DNA of 64,000 nucleotides, from the NCBI RefSeq assembly GCF_017695955.1, contig NZ_JAAORO010000001.1, forward strand, positions 434,001 to 498,000, read 5' to 3'. Positions 17,902-28,036 of the stretch are shown piece by piece. The notes below the pieces were generated by a model. That model worked only from the letters and a program-made list of their open reading frames with translations. It made no database searches and was not told where the DNA came from. A program made the translations under genes and the position numbers. Source of the stretch: Prochlorococcus marinus XMU1419 (lineage in GTDB: Bacteria; Cyanobacteriota; Cyanobacteriia; PCC-6307; Cyanobiaceae). The number at the start of each line of letters is the position of its first letter. Positions within the stretch are counted from its first letter, which is position 1.

Positions 17902-18357
17902 TTATATTTTGTCACCAATTATATGTACATTTATAATTCTTTCCTTTTGATCAAATCTATGTTCCCATAAATAAACTGCTTGCCATGTACCAAGAATTAT
18001 TTTGCTGTCTTGAAAACTTAAAGACAAACAAGTGTTTGTTAGGGATGTTTTAATATGTGCTGGCATATCGTCGGAACCCTCTTGATAATGCTTATATGAT
18101 ATTTCTTCTCTTTCTTTTGTTAGGGTTAAGTAGGAATCATAAGGAACTATAGATTGCATATATTTTTTTAGATCCCTTAGTACGTTTGGATCTGCGTTTT
18201 CATTAATAGTTAAGCTGCAACTAGTGTGAAGTGAGGTTAAATTAAGGATACCAGAATGAAAATTATTTTTTTTAATATAAAAATTTAAATCATTTGTGAT
18301 ATCTATAAAACCTTCACCGTGGGTTATGAATTTTAATTTTGAAAATACTTGTTCCAT
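17902..18357 (-). CDS. yjbQ: YjbQ/UPF0047 family protein
   Basis: A 151-residue member of the YjbQ family, with LTSLHTSCSLTINENADPNVLRDL, GSDDMPAHIKTSL and GTWQAVYLWEHR. These motifs form the conserved active-site cluster. Members can show weak thiamine phosphate synthase activity in E. coli, but the physiological reaction is not established. It is the first gene of the yjbQ-phhB-cobW-permease set. Confidence 0.93.
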   Translation of the reverse strand: MEQVFSKLKFITHGEGFIDITNDLNFYIKKNNFHSGILNLTSLHTSCSLTINENADPNVLRDLKKYMQSIVPYDSYLTLTKEREEISYKHYQEGSDDMPAHIKTSLTNTCLSLSFQDSKIILGTWQAVYLWEHRFDQKERIINVHIIGDKI

Positions 18358-18464
18358 ATAATTTAAAACTTAGTTAATCAATATCCTATTATGGATAAAG
18401 ATGTATGGTTTTATGCAGACATTAAAATTTTTATCTTAAAATAAATGTAATTAAGATTTAAATT

Positions 18465-19970
18465 TTGGCTGAAACTCAATGGAATAAGCTGGGTGCTTAT
18501 CTTAAAGAAACACAAATATTAGGTTCAATCCAAAATTCACTTTATTGGGATCAAAATACTGGTATGCCTAAGAAAGGAGCTTCTTGGAGGTCTGAACAAC
18601 TTACTTATATTGCAAAAGTATTGCATAAAAGAAATTCTTCAGAGGAATTTTCTAACTTAATTCAATCTGCTAAAAAAGAACTATTAGATATTGAACGAAA
18701 TTCCGATAATCAACTTTTTATTCAAGATAAAGAAAGGAATATTAATCTTTTATTGAAGGAATTTAATAGAGAAAGAAATTTAGATCCTAAATTAGTTGAG
18801 TCTTTGGCAAAGGCAAAATCTAAAGGGTATGAAAGCTGGCAAGAAGCTAAGAAAAAATCCGATTTTAAAATTTTTCTTCCATTCTTTGAAGAATTAGTCA
18901 AATTGCGCATTGAAGAGGCAAAACAAATATCTGATCAATATTCTCACTGGGAGACATTAGCTCAACCCTTTGAACCTGAACTAACTTTGAAATGGCTAAA
19001 TAAAATGTTTCAACCATTGAAAGAAACTATCCCAGACTTGATAAGAGGAATTAAAAAGTCAAAAAAAAGTCATTGGGATTTAAGTCCAGAATCTCAACAA
19101 AATTTATGTTCTAAATTACTTGATGAGTTTGGGAGAGATAAAGATCTTGTCGTTGTTGATAAATCTCCTCATCCTTTCTCGATTACATTAGGACCTAATG
19201 ATTTTAGAATTACTACAAGAATTGTTGAAGGTGAACCATTATCAAGTTTTCTAGCAACTGCACATGAGTGGGGACATTCAATTTATGAGCAGGGTTTGCC
19301 ATCTCAAAGTCATCAATGGTTTGCTTGGCCTTTAGGTCAAGCAACTTCTATGGGAATTCATGAAAGTCAATCTTTATTTTGGGAAAATAGAATAGTCAAA
19401 TCCAAATCTTTTTCAAAAAGATTTTTTAAAAAATTTGTTTCGGCTGGATGTTCTCTAAATAATTATTTAGAGCTCTGGAAGTCCATTAATCATTTGGAAG
19501 CAGGCTTAAATAGGGTTGAAGCAGATGAGTTAACTTATGGCTTACATATATTAATAAGAACCGAACTTGAAATAGATTTAATAGAGGGAGGGTTACCTGC
19601 TGAAGATATCCCAACAGAATGGAATAAAAGATATCATGATCTCTTAGGAATAAAACCATCTAATGATTCAGAAGGTTGTCTTCAAGATGTTCATTGGAGT
19701 GAAGGAGCGTTTGGATATTTCCCCTCATATTTGTTAGGGCATCTTATAAGCGCACAAATTTCAAATCAAATGGAGAGAGACGTTGGGTTGATTGATAACT
19801 TAGTTGAAAATGGTGAATATCAAAAAATCATCTTCTGGTTAAAAAATAATATACACAAATATGGCAGATCAGTAAATTCTATGGAGTTGGTTAGATCTGT
19901 AACTAATGAAGAACTGTCTCCTAAGTATTTTATTAACCATTTAAGGTCTAAATTAGATGATTTTTGCTAA
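18465..19970 (+). CDS. M32-family metallocarboxypeptidase (Taq-type)
   Basis: A 501-residue zinc carboxypeptidase. The HExxH zinc motif is HEWGH at 267-271, and the second motif GIHESQSLFWENRI supplies the third ligand Glu. An N-terminal helical cap starts WNKLGAYLKE. M32 enzymes remove C-terminal residues from peptides in the cytosol. The start is TTG at 18465, giving MAETQWNKLG and the normal family length. It is followed by the intact pyrophosphatase after a 63-nt gap. Confidence 0.95.
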   Translation: MAETQWNKLGAYLKETQILGSIQNSLYWDQNTGMPKKGASWRSEQLTYIAKVLHKRNSSEEFSNLIQSAKKELLDIERNSDNQLFIQDKERNINLLLKEFNRERNLDPKLVESLAKAKSKGYESWQEAKKKSDFKIFLPFFEELVKLRIEEAKQISDQYSHWETLAQPFEPELTLKWLNKMFQPLKETIPDLIRGIKKSKKSHWDLSPESQQNLCSKLLDEFGRDKDLVVVDKSPHPFSITLGPNDFRITTRIVEGEPLSSFLATAHEWGHSIYEQGLPSQSHQWFAWPLGQATSMGIHESQSLFWENRIVKSKSFSKRFFKKFVSAGCSLNNYLELWKSINHLEAGLNRVEADELTYGLHILIRTELEIDLIEGGLPAEDIPTEWNKRYHDLLGIKPSNDSEGCLQDVHWSEGAFGYFPSYLLGHLISAQISNQMERDVGLIDNLVENGEYQKIIFWLKNNIHKYGRSVNSMELVRSVTNEELSPKYFINHLRSKLDDFC

Positions 19971-20033
19971 AACATTACTTTTAAAGAATTTGGTTGGGTA
20001 TGAGGATGTAAGATAAACAAAAATAATTTCTTG

Positions 20034-20621
20034 ATGGCAAATCTTAATCAACCTCCAAGTAGGGTTACACCAAATCTATTACATATACTAAATGCTTTCA
20101 CTGATAGCTCAAATTCAATAGTTAATACTATTGTTGAATTGAATTCTAATACCATAAATAAATATGAATTAATTACAGAAACGGGTCATCTTAAACTTGA
20201 CAGAGTGGGTTATTCCTCACTTGCGTATCCATTCGCTTATGGATGTATACCAAGAACTTGGGATGAAGATGGCGATCCACTTGATATAGAAATTGTTGGA
20301 GTAACTGAGCCATTGATTCCTGGATCTATTGTCGAGGCAAGGATTATTGGGGTGATGAAATTTGATGATGGTGGAGAAGTAGATGATAAGGTAATTGCAG
20401 TTCTGGCAGACGATAAAAGAATGGACCATATCTCAAGTTTTGAAGACCTTGGAGAGCATTGGTTAAAAGAAACTAAGTATTATTGGGAACACTACAAAGA
20501 TCTAAAAAAACCAGGAACATGTACTGTTAATGGTTTTTTTGGGATAAAAGAAGCTGTTGAAGTAATAAAAGATTGTGAAGATAGATATACAAAAGAAATT
20601 GATCCTATGCTAATACACTAA
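20034..20621 (+). CDS. ppa: Inorganic pyrophosphatase, family I (catalytic residues intact)
   Basis: Hydrolyses PPi to two phosphates. The 195 residues from the ATG at 20034 (a TTG lies one codon earlier) keep every catalytic position known from the E. coli enzyme. These are E35, K43 and E45, R57, Y65 and Y69, D79/D81/D84 in DEDGDPLD, D112 and D117 with K119, and Y154-K155 in EHYKDL. It is only distantly like the second PPase at 35364, which is the one resembling usual cyanobacterial enzymes. It likely provides the cell's PPase activity. Confidence 0.93.
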   Translation: MANLNQPPSRVTPNLLHILNAFTDSSNSIVNTIVELNSNTINKYELITETGHLKLDRVGYSSLAYPFAYGCIPRTWDEDGDPLDIEIVGVTEPLIPGSIVEARIIGVMKFDDGGEVDDKVIAVLADDKRMDHISSFEDLGEHWLKETKYYWEHYKDLKKPGTCTVNGFFGIKEAVEVIKDCEDRYTKEIDPMLIH

Positions 20622-20635
20622 CTAATTATCTAATT

Positions 20636-21586
20636 TTAGTTTTCTCTAAATTGTTCAAATATTTCGTTCAGTATTTCTTCGGCACCTTGGAGCTTTAGTC
20701 TTTTAGCGAGTTCTTTGCCTACTTCTTCAGGATCATTAATATTGCCGATATATTCATCTTTAATTAGCCTTTCTCCATCGAGAGATGCAACCATTCCAGT
20801 AAGGCAAAGTTGTTCATTTTGAATTTTACTATTCACACCTATTGGGACCTGACATCCCCCTTCTAGCTCTCTTAAAAATGATCTCTCTGCTAAGCATCTT
20901 TGACTAGTGGGTTTATCTTCTAAGACATTTATAATTTCTAAAACCTTTTTATCATCAGATTTACATTCAATACCCAGTGCTCCTTGACCAACAGCATGAA
21001 GGGAAATTTCATCTGGAATAATCTGATGGATTCTTGATTCAAAGCCTAATCTCTTTAATCCAGCTGCAGCAAGAATTATGCAATCAAATTCTTCTGCATC
21101 TAATTTTTCTAGCCTTGTAATAACATTTCCCCTTATATCTTTAAATACAAGATGTGGATATTTATTTCTTAATTGTGCAAGTCTTCTAAGAGAGCTTGTT
21201 CCAACAATTGAACCTGCTGGTAAAGTTTCTAATTTATAACAATTATTTTTTTTGTTTACTACTAATGCATCAGCAGGGTCTTCTCTTTTTGTTATACATC
21301 CTAATGTAAGGCCACTGGGTAAATTTGTTGGTAAATCTTTTAGAGAATGTACTGCTATATCTGCACGGCCGACAAGCATTTGTGATTCAAGTTCTTTTGT
21401 AAATAAGCCTTTGTCACCGATTTTTGCTAATGCTACATCAAGGATTTTGTCACCTTGAGTTGCCATTGCCTCAACTAGTACCTCTAAATTAGGAATATTC
21501 TTTTCTAGTTGATCTTTAACCCATAATGTTTGAACCATTGCTAGTTTACTTCTTCTACTAGCTATTTTCAGCTTAAATTTAGTCAT
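20636..21586 (-). CDS. hemC: Porphobilinogen deaminase (hydroxymethylbilane synthase)
   Basis: Polymerises four porphobilinogens to hydroxymethylbilane in haem and chlorophyll synthesis. The 316 residues have [13 protein letters not shown] at the N-terminus, HSLKDLPT near residue 81, [12 protein letters not shown], and the dipyrromethane cofactor cysteine in [10 protein letters not shown]. Length and motifs are standard. It lies downstream of the sigma factor gene on the same strand with a 95-nt gap. Confidence 0.98.
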   Translation of the reverse strand: MTKFKLKIASRRSKLAMVQTLWVKDQLEKNIPNLEVLVEAMATQGDKILDVALAKIGDKGLFTKELESQMLVGRADIAVHSLKDLPTNLPSGLTLGCITKREDPADALVVNKKNNCYKLETLPAGSIVGTSSLRRLAQLRNKYPHLVFKDIRGNVITRLEKLDAEEFDCIILAAAGLKRLGFESRIHQIIPDEISLHAVGQGALGIECKSDDKKVLEIINVLEDKPTSQRCLAERSFLRELEGGCQVPIGVNSKIQNEQLCLTGMVASLDGERLIKDEYIGNINDPEEVGKELAKRLKLQGAEEILNEIFEQFREN

Positions 21587-21681
21587 TAAATATTATTTTG
21601 AATTTGAATAAAATTACGTCGAATTTATTTTAAGCTATTCTTTTGCAAGTTTCTAAAGCTGAAAATTATATTTAACTTTTT

Positions 21682-22863
21682 TTATTTTATATATTCTTTT
21701 AAAACCCCATTTCGATTTGGATGTCTCAGCTTTCTAAGAGCTTTTGCTTCTATTTGTCTGATTCTTTCTCTTGTTACATCAAATATCTGTCCAATTTCTT
21801 CGAGAGTTTTCATTCTTCCGTCATCAATTCCATATCTCAACCTAAGCACATCTCTTTCTCTTGGACTTAAAGTCGCTAAAACGCCTTCTAAATCTTCTCT
21901 TAATAAAGTTTTAGAAACATCTTGCTCTGGATTTTCTATATCAGCCTCTATAAAGTCTCCAAGTCTTGAGTCTTCTTCTTTACCTATTGGAGTCTCTAAA
22001 GAAATAGGTAGCTGGGCACTTTTAGCTATGAATCTTAATTTTTCAATTGTCATTTCCATACTCTCAGCTATTTCTTCTTCGCTAGGTTTTCTCCCAAATT
22101 CTTGGCTAAGAACCTTTGTGGTTTTTTTAATTCTAGAAATTGTCTCATATAAGTGAACAGGCAGTCTAATAGTCCTACTTTGGTCTGCTATTGCTCTAGT
22201 AATAGCTTGGCGAATCCACCAAGTAGCATAAGTAGAGAATTTATAACCTTTTTCATGGTCAAATTTTTCCGCTGCCCTGATAAGACCTAAACTTCCTTCT
22301 TGTATTAAATCTTGAAATGATAATCCTCTATTCATATATTTTTTTGCTATCGAAACAACTAATCTTAAATTTGATTGAACCATTTTTTCTTTTGCTCTTC
22401 TTCCTAAAAGAAGTCTTCTTCTGAATTTTGGAAGAGGCATATCTATTAATTCAGCCCATTCTCTTACTGAAGGGAAATGGCCTTTTTCTGATTCATATTG
22501 AGTTGCTAGTTCTTCAAGTTGGAGTAAGTCGGCGATTTTTCGTGCAAGTTCAATTTCTTCATCTGGTCTTAATAGCCTAATTCTGCCAATTTCTTGTAAA
22601 TAAACTCTTATTGAATCTTCTGTGTATATACCTTTAGGGCCAAGCTTTATGTTCCCAAGGCCTTTATCTTCATCATCAGAATCACTAAATTCACTATTAG
22701 TTTCTATTTCGCTTTCGCTTGAATTAGAGGATGTCTGCAAATTTTGGCTAATGATATTACTTTCTTCTTCAACTTCTCTTTCAAGATTGGTATTAATTTT
22801 TTTATTAATCTTTTTTTTTGAGCTTGGCTTGGAATTCTTTGATTCTGCTGCTACTGGACACAT
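21682..22863 (-). CDS. rpoD: Principal RNA polymerase sigma factor (SigA/RpoD)
   Basis: A group 1 sigma-70 factor of 393 residues. After an acidic, Ser/Asn-rich N-terminus it has region 1.2 ([16 protein letters not shown]), region 2 with the -10 recognition helix ([20 protein letters not shown]), region 3, and region 4 with [20 protein letters not shown] and the helix-turn-helix [17 protein letters not shown]. Full-length E. coli-type region 1.1 is absent, as in other cyanobacterial SigA. The start ATG at 22863 is preceded by AAGGAG with 6-nt spacing. Confidence 0.95.
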   Translation of the reverse strand: MCPVAAESKNSKPSSKKKINKKINTNLEREVEEESNIISQNLQTSSNSSESEIETNSEFSDSDDEDKGLGNIKLGPKGIYTEDSIRVYLQEIGRIRLLRPDEEIELARKIADLLQLEELATQYESEKGHFPSVREWAELIDMPLPKFRRRLLLGRRAKEKMVQSNLRLVVSIAKKYMNRGLSFQDLIQEGSLGLIRAAEKFDHEKGYKFSTYATWWIRQAITRAIADQSRTIRLPVHLYETISRIKKTTKVLSQEFGRKPSEEEIAESMEMTIEKLRFIAKSAQLPISLETPIGKEEDSRLGDFIEADIENPEQDVSKTLLREDLEGVLATLSPRERDVLRLRYGIDDGRMKTLEEIGQIFDVTRERIRQIEAKALRKLRHPNRNGVLKEYIK

Positions 22864-23185
22864 GATTAACTCCTTTCTACGGTGAATTTAACTAGATAAA
22901 ATTTTATTTAGGGCTAATTTGTACATTTAGTAGTAAATTTACCCTTTCTTTGTAAAAGAACTTTTCAGGATTTTTAAAAAAAAGTTTTTTTAAAATTGTT
23001 GAAAAATTTAAATAGTGCTATAGATTACCTAAAGTAAAAAGTCTTGGGATTTCTCAGACAGGCAGATCATTTTTTGAATTTTCAGTCATGATCAAAGCTT
23101 CATGTCTCCCTTAAGAGCAGGATACTTACATTGTGCAAAAAAACACTTTGTGGAATGTTCAACAATCCAATACTAAGAAAAAGTT
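22864..23185. other. Divergent intergenic region between rpoD and priA
   Basis: 322 bp without an assigned gene. On the minus strand it holds the rpoD ribosome binding site (CTCCTT at 22870-22875, read AAGGAG). On the plus strand it holds a sigma-70-like promoter (22996-23024) and a 24-codon open frame at 23102-23176 that may be only chance. The rest is AT-rich sequence in which I see no tRNA, repeat or known RNA. Confidence 0.6.
22996..23024 (+). promoter_or_regulatory. Putative sigma-70-type promoter upstream of priA
   Basis: TTGTTG at 22996-23001 and TATAGA at 23019-23024 are separated by exactly 17 nt, facing priA. If used, the leader would be about 155 nt before the priA TTG start. Such matches arise by chance in AT-rich DNA, so confidence is modest; the ideal spacing is the main support. 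Confidence 0.4.
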
Positions 23186-25462
23186 TTGAAGCCGGCAAGT
23201 AATCAGTTATTAAATATCTCCTATAAATTGGAAATTTTGCTTGATGTAGGTAGTAGTAATGAAAGCTTTTATTATTTAGATGGAAATAATCTTGGGGCAG
23301 AAGTTGGAGATATTGTAACTGTGAGACTAAGAGGGAGATTATTAAATGGGTTGGTGATCTCCAAAAAAAACTTTTCGACAATCAATAATGATGAAGTAAA
23401 TATTACCGAAGGAAAAAGTATAAGATATTTGTCTGTTGAGAGTATTTTGCAGAAAAAAATAATTGATGACTCTTGGAGAGAATTGATAGAGTCCCTGGCC
23501 TCTTTTTATATGGTTAGTAATTTAAAAATGTTTAAAACTGCATTTCCTCCTGGCTGGATTGGTAAATATAAAAATTTTTCTAAAGGTTTAAAAGAGCAAA
23601 TTTGGATTGAAACTAAAAAAGAATTTGATATTAAGAAAAATAGATTAACCAAAAAACAATTTTTTTTAATGAATACTTTGCCTGAAAAAGGTAATTGGCA
23701 AAGTGAATTAATAAAGTCTGGTTTTAATTACACTCTAATCAACTCAATGGTCAGTAAAAAATACCTTGTTAAATCTAAAAGAATAAAAAATATAAATATT
23801 AAGTTAAATTCCTTTTTAAATGATCATATTGCAACGAAAAAACCAAATCTTACTAATGAACAAAAAATTGCATTTCACGAATTTCAAACAATGAAACCAG
23901 GAGATGTTTTACTTCTATGGGGCGAAACAGGTTCTGGTAAAACAGAAGTTTATATGAGAATTGCAGAAGATCAATTTCTTAAGAAAAAAAGTTGTTTGAT
24001 ACTAGCCCCAGAAATCGGACTAATTCCTCAACTTATTGATAGGTTTAGTCGTCGATTTAATAATGTCGTTTACGAATATCATAGTAATTGTTCTCCCAAT
24101 CATAGAACTGAGGTTTGGAAGAAAATTAATAATGCTAATGAACCTGTAATAGTAATAGGAACAAGGTCCGCAGTTTTTCTTCCAATGAAAAATCTAGGAT
24201 TACTAATCATGGATGAAGAACATGATGCTTCTTATAAACAAGATAGTCCTATGCCTTGTTATGACGCAAGAGAGATCGCTATTGAAGTAGTAAAAAGGAA
24301 TTCTGCAAAGTTAATTTTTGGGAGTGCAACTCCATCAATGAAGACTTGGAAAAAATGTATTTTTGACAAGAATTTTAAATTGGTAAGAATGATTAAAAGG
24401 ATATCTAGTAATGAGATTCCTGAAATAAAAATTGTTGATATGCGCGATGAGTTTAAGAAAGGAAATATGAAAATTTTTTCTAATGAATTATTACAAATAC
24501 TTCCTCAACTACGCTTAAAAAAAGAGCAGGCAATAATTTTGATTCCTAGGAGGGGGCACAGTGGTTTTTTAAGTTGTAGAAATTGCGGATATTTAATAAA
24601 TTGCCCTAACTGCGACGTTCCTTTATCTGTGCATCTTGGTTCACAAGGAAAAAAATGGCTAAGCTGTCATTGGTGTGATCATAAATCTAGATTGATCAAT
24701 CGATGCCCAGATTGTCATTCAACTGCCTTTAAACCTTTTGGAATAGGTACACAAAGGGTAATAGAGTTTTTAAATGAAGAATTTCCAGACTTAAGAGTAC
24801 TTCGCTTCGATAGAGATACAACCTCAGGGAAAGATGGTCATAGAGAGATTCTTTCAAAGTTTTCTAAAGGTGATGCTGATATTCTTGTGGGAACTCAAAT
24901 GTTGGCAAAAGGTATTGATATACCAAATATTACTCTTTCAGTAGTTATTGCAGCAGATGGGTTGCTTCATCGCCCAGATATTTCTGCAGAAGAAAAATCA
25001 TTACAGTTGTTTTTGCAATTAGCTGGCAGGGCTGGCAGGGCTCAAAAAAAAGGAAAAGTAATTTTTCAAACATATAAACCTAACCACCCGGTTATTTTCT
25101 ATCTTCAGAAAAGAGATTATGAAGGATTCTTAAGTGAAAACTCGAAATTGAGAAAAGATTCTAATTTATTTCCATTTTGCACTATTTGCCTTCTTAAATT
25201 ATCAGGTGAAAATTATGAATTAACTGAGTCAATTGCAATAAAATTAGCAAAATATCTACTCAATTTTTGTGAGAAAAAGAACTGGAAATTAATTGGTCCT
25301 GCACCTAGTTTAATTGCTAAAGTCGGTAAAAAATTTAGATGGCAGATATTAATACATGGTCCTGAAGGAACAAAGATACCTTTACCTGATAGATCAATAT
25401 TATGGAAACTTATTCCAAAAAATGTTTTTTTAACTATAGATGTTAATCCAGCAGAATTGTAA
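23186..25462 (+). CDS. priA: Primosomal protein N' (PriA helicase)
   Basis: A 758-residue superfamily 2 helicase that restarts stalled replication forks. It has Walker A GETGSGKTE near residue 250, the DEEHD box in LIMDEEHDASYK, motif III GSATPS, the zinc-binding region with paired cysteines (CRNCGY, CPNCD, CHWCDH, CPDCHS) and motif VI QLAGRAGRAQ. The start is TTG at 23186, giving MKPASNQLL; no ATG nearby fits. It converges on the DUF3153 gene with no spacer. Confidence 0.96.
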   Translation: MKPASNQLLNISYKLEILLDVGSSNESFYYLDGNNLGAEVGDIVTVRLRGRLLNGLVISKKNFSTINNDEVNITEGKSIRYLSVESILQKKIIDDSWRELIESLASFYMVSNLKMFKTAFPPGWIGKYKNFSKGLKEQIWIETKKEFDIKKNRLTKKQFFLMNTLPEKGNWQSELIKSGFNYTLINSMVSKKYLVKSKRIKNINIKLNSFLNDHIATKKPNLTNEQKIAFHEFQTMKPGDVLLLWGETGSGKTEVYMRIAEDQFLKKKSCLILAPEIGLIPQLIDRFSRRFNNVVYEYHSNCSPNHRTEVWKKINNANEPVIVIGTRSAVFLPMKNLGLLIMDEEHDASYKQDSPMPCYDAREIAIEVVKRNSAKLIFGSATPSMKTWKKCIFDKNFKLVRMIKRISSNEIPEIKIVDMRDEFKKGNMKIFSNELLQILPQLRLKKEQAIILIPRRGHSGFLSCRNCGYLINCPNCDVPLSVHLGSQGKKWLSCHWCDHKSRLINRCPDCHSTAFKPFGIGTQRVIEFLNEEFPDLRVLRFDRDTTSGKDGHREILSKFSKGDADILVGTQMLAKGIDIPNITLSVVIAADGLLHRPDISAEEKSLQLFLQLAGRAGRAQKKGKVIFQTYKPNHPVIFYLQKRDYEGFLSENSKLRKDSNLFPFCTICLLKLSGENYELTESIAIKLAKYLLNFCEKKNWKLIGPAPSLIAKVGKKFRWQILIHGPEGTKIPLPDRSILWKLIPKNVFLTIDVNPAEL

Positions 25463-26572
25463 TTACTTTGATGGTAGTTGAGGTAAATCTGAACCTAATT
25501 TAAATCTATAGAATCTTAATAAATAAGCAAATATTATAGTTATTAAAATAATAGATGTCCCAATCAAAAGTTTGTTGAGGCTCCAGAAAGAAAATTCAAG
25601 ACTATTTATCTGCCCTTGATTTAAATTCCAAATTATTAGATTTTTTGTGATTTCTAAATTTGAATTATTTTTATCGGTAAGTGTAGCTTTATTAGGGTGA
25701 ATAATTTTGAAAATGAGTTCTAAATTGTCAATACCTTGAATAGAATTTAGATCCAAATCTAATCTGTAAAAGTATTTTTTAAAAAAAATGAAGTTTTTTT
25801 GAGTAGTATTAATTTCTATATTTGTTGATTCTCCCGCTAACTCTCCAGCTGTATTTTGGGTGATTTTAAGAACTTGTTTTGTATCTTCTAAATTGAGATT
25901 TTTATGTTTCAAAGAAAAGGTTGATTCGCCTTGTTCAATTTCTGCGTCAGGAAAAATATCTTTCATCTTCTTTTCAAATTTTATTTGCCAAGGAAATTTC
26001 TTTATATATTTACTTTCTATCACTAAATTATTGGTTATTGAATCAAGTTCACTAAGATCAAGGGTATCCTCAACTTTAACGCAGCCACTTAAAAGTGGAA
26101 TTAATAATAATAGTATTAAAAAAATTATCAATGAAAAGCCTTTCTGAAAAGGTTTTGTTTCACCAGTTGGATTCTCAGTTACATTAATAAACTTTTTTTT
26201 CTTCAAAACTTCTCTTTTTTTGCGCAGTGAGTTAAGAGATTTTTTATTGAGTGATGGGTTGCTTTCAAACTGTACATTCCAATTTTCTGGCTTTTTAATG
26301 TCAGGAGAGTCTATAACTTCCATCAAATATTTTGCATTTTCTCTCGTCTTACTATCGTAAGATTTTAGAAGTTCTTTACAAAACCTTTTAGCCTCCTCCT
26401 TTTTATTGATACCACAAAGAGCAGTAATTAAGATTGTTCTTAAATTTACTCCCTCTTTGCTTGATAAAGGAAACGATTCGATTATGGGCAAAAGAAATTC
26501 AATACAATAATGATATTCACCTTTAGATAAAGCAAGTTCTACTTTTTCTAAAACTTGCTCATAAGTTTTCAT
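25463..26572 (-). CDS. DUF3153 membrane protein with N-terminal helical-repeat domain
   Basis: A 369-residue protein in three parts. Residues 1-100 form a TPR-like helical region (EQVLEKVELALSKGEYHYCIEFL). A linker leads to a hydrophobic helix near 145-163 ending in LLSGCVKVED, like a lipobox but internal. The DUF3153 beta-rich domain follows, with a final membrane helix near 335-355 and a short tail. Many DUF3153 proteins start at the lipobox; the cytosolic extension here turns that signal into a membrane anchor. Function is unknown. argB lies 3 nt upstream. Confidence 0.8.
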   Translation of the reverse strand: MKTYEQVLEKVELALSKGEYHYCIEFLLPIIESFPLSSKEGVNLRTILITALCGINKKEEAKRFCKELLKSYDSKTRENAKYLMEVIDSPDIKKPENWNVQFESNPSLNKKSLNSLRKKREVLKKKKFINVTENPTGETKPFQKGFSLIIFLILLLLIPLLSGCVKVEDTLDLSELDSITNNLVIESKYIKKFPWQIKFEKKMKDIFPDAEIEQGESTFSLKHKNLNLEDTKQVLKITQNTAGELAGESTNIEINTTQKNFIFFKKYFYRLDLDLNSIQGIDNLELIFKIIHPNKATLTDKNNSNLEITKNLIIWNLNQGQINSLEFSFWSLNKLLIGTSIILITIIFAYLLRFYRFKLGSDLPQLPSK

Positions 26573-26575
26573 GGG

Positions 26576-27427
26576 TTAGGCGACTATCATTGTACCTATT
26601 CCTGAATTTGTAAAAATCTCAAGAAGTAATGAATGTTCTATTCTTCCATCAATTATGTGAGCTGCTTTGACTCCTTGTGCTAAAGCTCTTATACAGCATT
26701 CTGTCTTTGGAATCATACCTTCAGTCACAATTTTTTTCTCAATAAAATCTCTTGCCTCTTTGAGATTCGTTTTTTCAACAAGACTATTTTTGTTATCTTT
26801 TTCTTTTAAAATCCCTTGAGTATCAGTAAGAAGAATAAGTTTTTCTGCATTTATTGCAGCAGCAATTTCTCCAGCAACAAAATCTGCATTAATGTTATGG
26901 GAAATACCCTCCAAGGTTGATCCAATACTAGAAATAATTGGGATATATCCTTTAGAAATAAGAGGATCTAATATTTCGGGATTGATTTTTGTAACCTCTC
27001 CCACCAACCCATGGCTTCCATCTCCTAGTTCTCTAGATTGAATTAAGTTCCCATCAAGACCTGATATTCCAACAGCCAAGGATCCAGTTTTATTAATGCC
27101 TTTTACAATTTGTTTGTTAACTCTACCCATTAGAACCATCTCGACAATTTCCATTGTTTTTTGATCAGTAATTCTTAATCCATCTTCGAATTTAGGAGAT
27201 ATTTCTAATTTTTTTAACCAATTATTAATCTCAGGTCCACCTCCATGAATTACTATCGGACAAACCCCCACGGTTGATAAAAGGGCTATGTCTCTAAAAA
27301 AAGCATTTTTTAAATCATCATCCTCCATAACCGAACCACCATACTTGATAACAATTTTTCTACCTGAAAAACTTTGTATGTATGGAAGTGCTTCGCTTAA
27401 TATTGATACTCTTTGAGAATCATTCAT
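26576..27427 (-). CDS. argB: N-acetylglutamate kinase
   Basis: Phosphorylates N-acetylglutamate in arginine synthesis and is the PII-regulated step in cyanobacteria. The 283 residues include the phosphate-binding KYGGSVM near residue 28, HGGGPEIN near 62, and [17 protein letters not shown] with LLTDTQGIL later. The N-terminal helix ([13 protein letters not shown]) typical of the hexameric, arginine-inhibited form is present. Its 3' end is 3 nt from the DUF3153 gene, suggesting cotranscription. Confidence 0.98.
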   Translation of the reverse strand: MNDSQRVSILSEALPYIQSFSGRKIVIKYGGSVMEDDDLKNAFFRDIALLSTVGVCPIVIHGGGPEINNWLKKLEISPKFEDGLRITDQKTMEIVEMVLMGRVNKQIVKGINKTGSLAVGISGLDGNLIQSRELGDGSHGLVGEVTKINPEILDPLISKGYIPIISSIGSTLEGISHNINADFVAGEIAAAINAEKLILLTDTQGILKEKDNKNSLVEKTNLKEARDFIEKKIVTEGMIPKTECCIRALAQGVKAAHIIDGRIEHSLLLEIFTNSGIGTMIVA

Positions 27428-27491
27428 TATTAGAAATCATTAAAACTAGATAGAAATGAGAAATTAGTTTTTTTCAAATATATCCCTATAT

Positions 27492-28022
27492 TCAATAAAA
27501 GAGAATAAAATCAAATTCTTTTTTATTATCGTCGATAATAAATTCTGATTCAAGACCTTTGACGAAAAACCTGTTTAATCTTTCTTGCTTTTCAATCCAT
27601 TTTTCTAAAGGAACAGCATTTAATTCGAAACGCATTCTGAGACCATTTTTTTCTTCTTTTGTAATTTCTTCAATTTCTTTTAATTGAGGAGGATTATCCT
27701 CGTCCCACAAATTTAAAGATTCTAATGACGATTCAAGATGAGCTTTTATCCCATATCTCCACCTTGTAACATCTTTAACTAGTGCTGTTAGTTCTTTTGG
27801 TCTATTAAATTTATTTGTCGCAAAATTTGTCTTGTCAAACAACTCTACAGGAGGTATTTCAGAAGTCTTTAAACCTAATCCAATTAGAAAAATAGGTACT
27901 CCATAAAAAAAAGTAGGTACACTTAAATTTACTGAGTCTGTAAAATAAGCAGTCATTCCAACAAAAGCTAATATACCCCCAGCGGTTACTATAAAGTTTC
28001 CAGGCGATAGGTATTTCTTCAT
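27492..28022 (-). CDS. DUF2854 membrane-associated protein
   Basis: A 176-residue protein of a family shared by cyanobacteria and plastids. Two membrane segments near residues 8-26 and 34-50 (FIVTAGGILAFVGMTAYF, TFFYGVPIFLIGLGLK) are followed by a soluble domain with TRWRYGIKAHLESSLESLNLWDEDNPPQL. The function is unknown. It starts only 14 nt from the divergent small gene at 28037, so their promoters must overlap or lie inside coding sequence. Confidence 0.88.
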   Translation of the reverse strand: MKKYLSPGNFIVTAGGILAFVGMTAYFTDSVNLSVPTFFYGVPIFLIGLGLKTSEIPPVELFDKTNFATNKFNRPKELTALVKDVTRWRYGIKAHLESSLESLNLWDEDNPPQLKEIEEITKEEKNGLRMRFELNAVPLEKWIEKQERLNRFFVKGLESEFIIDDNKKEFDFILFY

Positions 28023-28036
28023 TTTGATTTAGTAGA

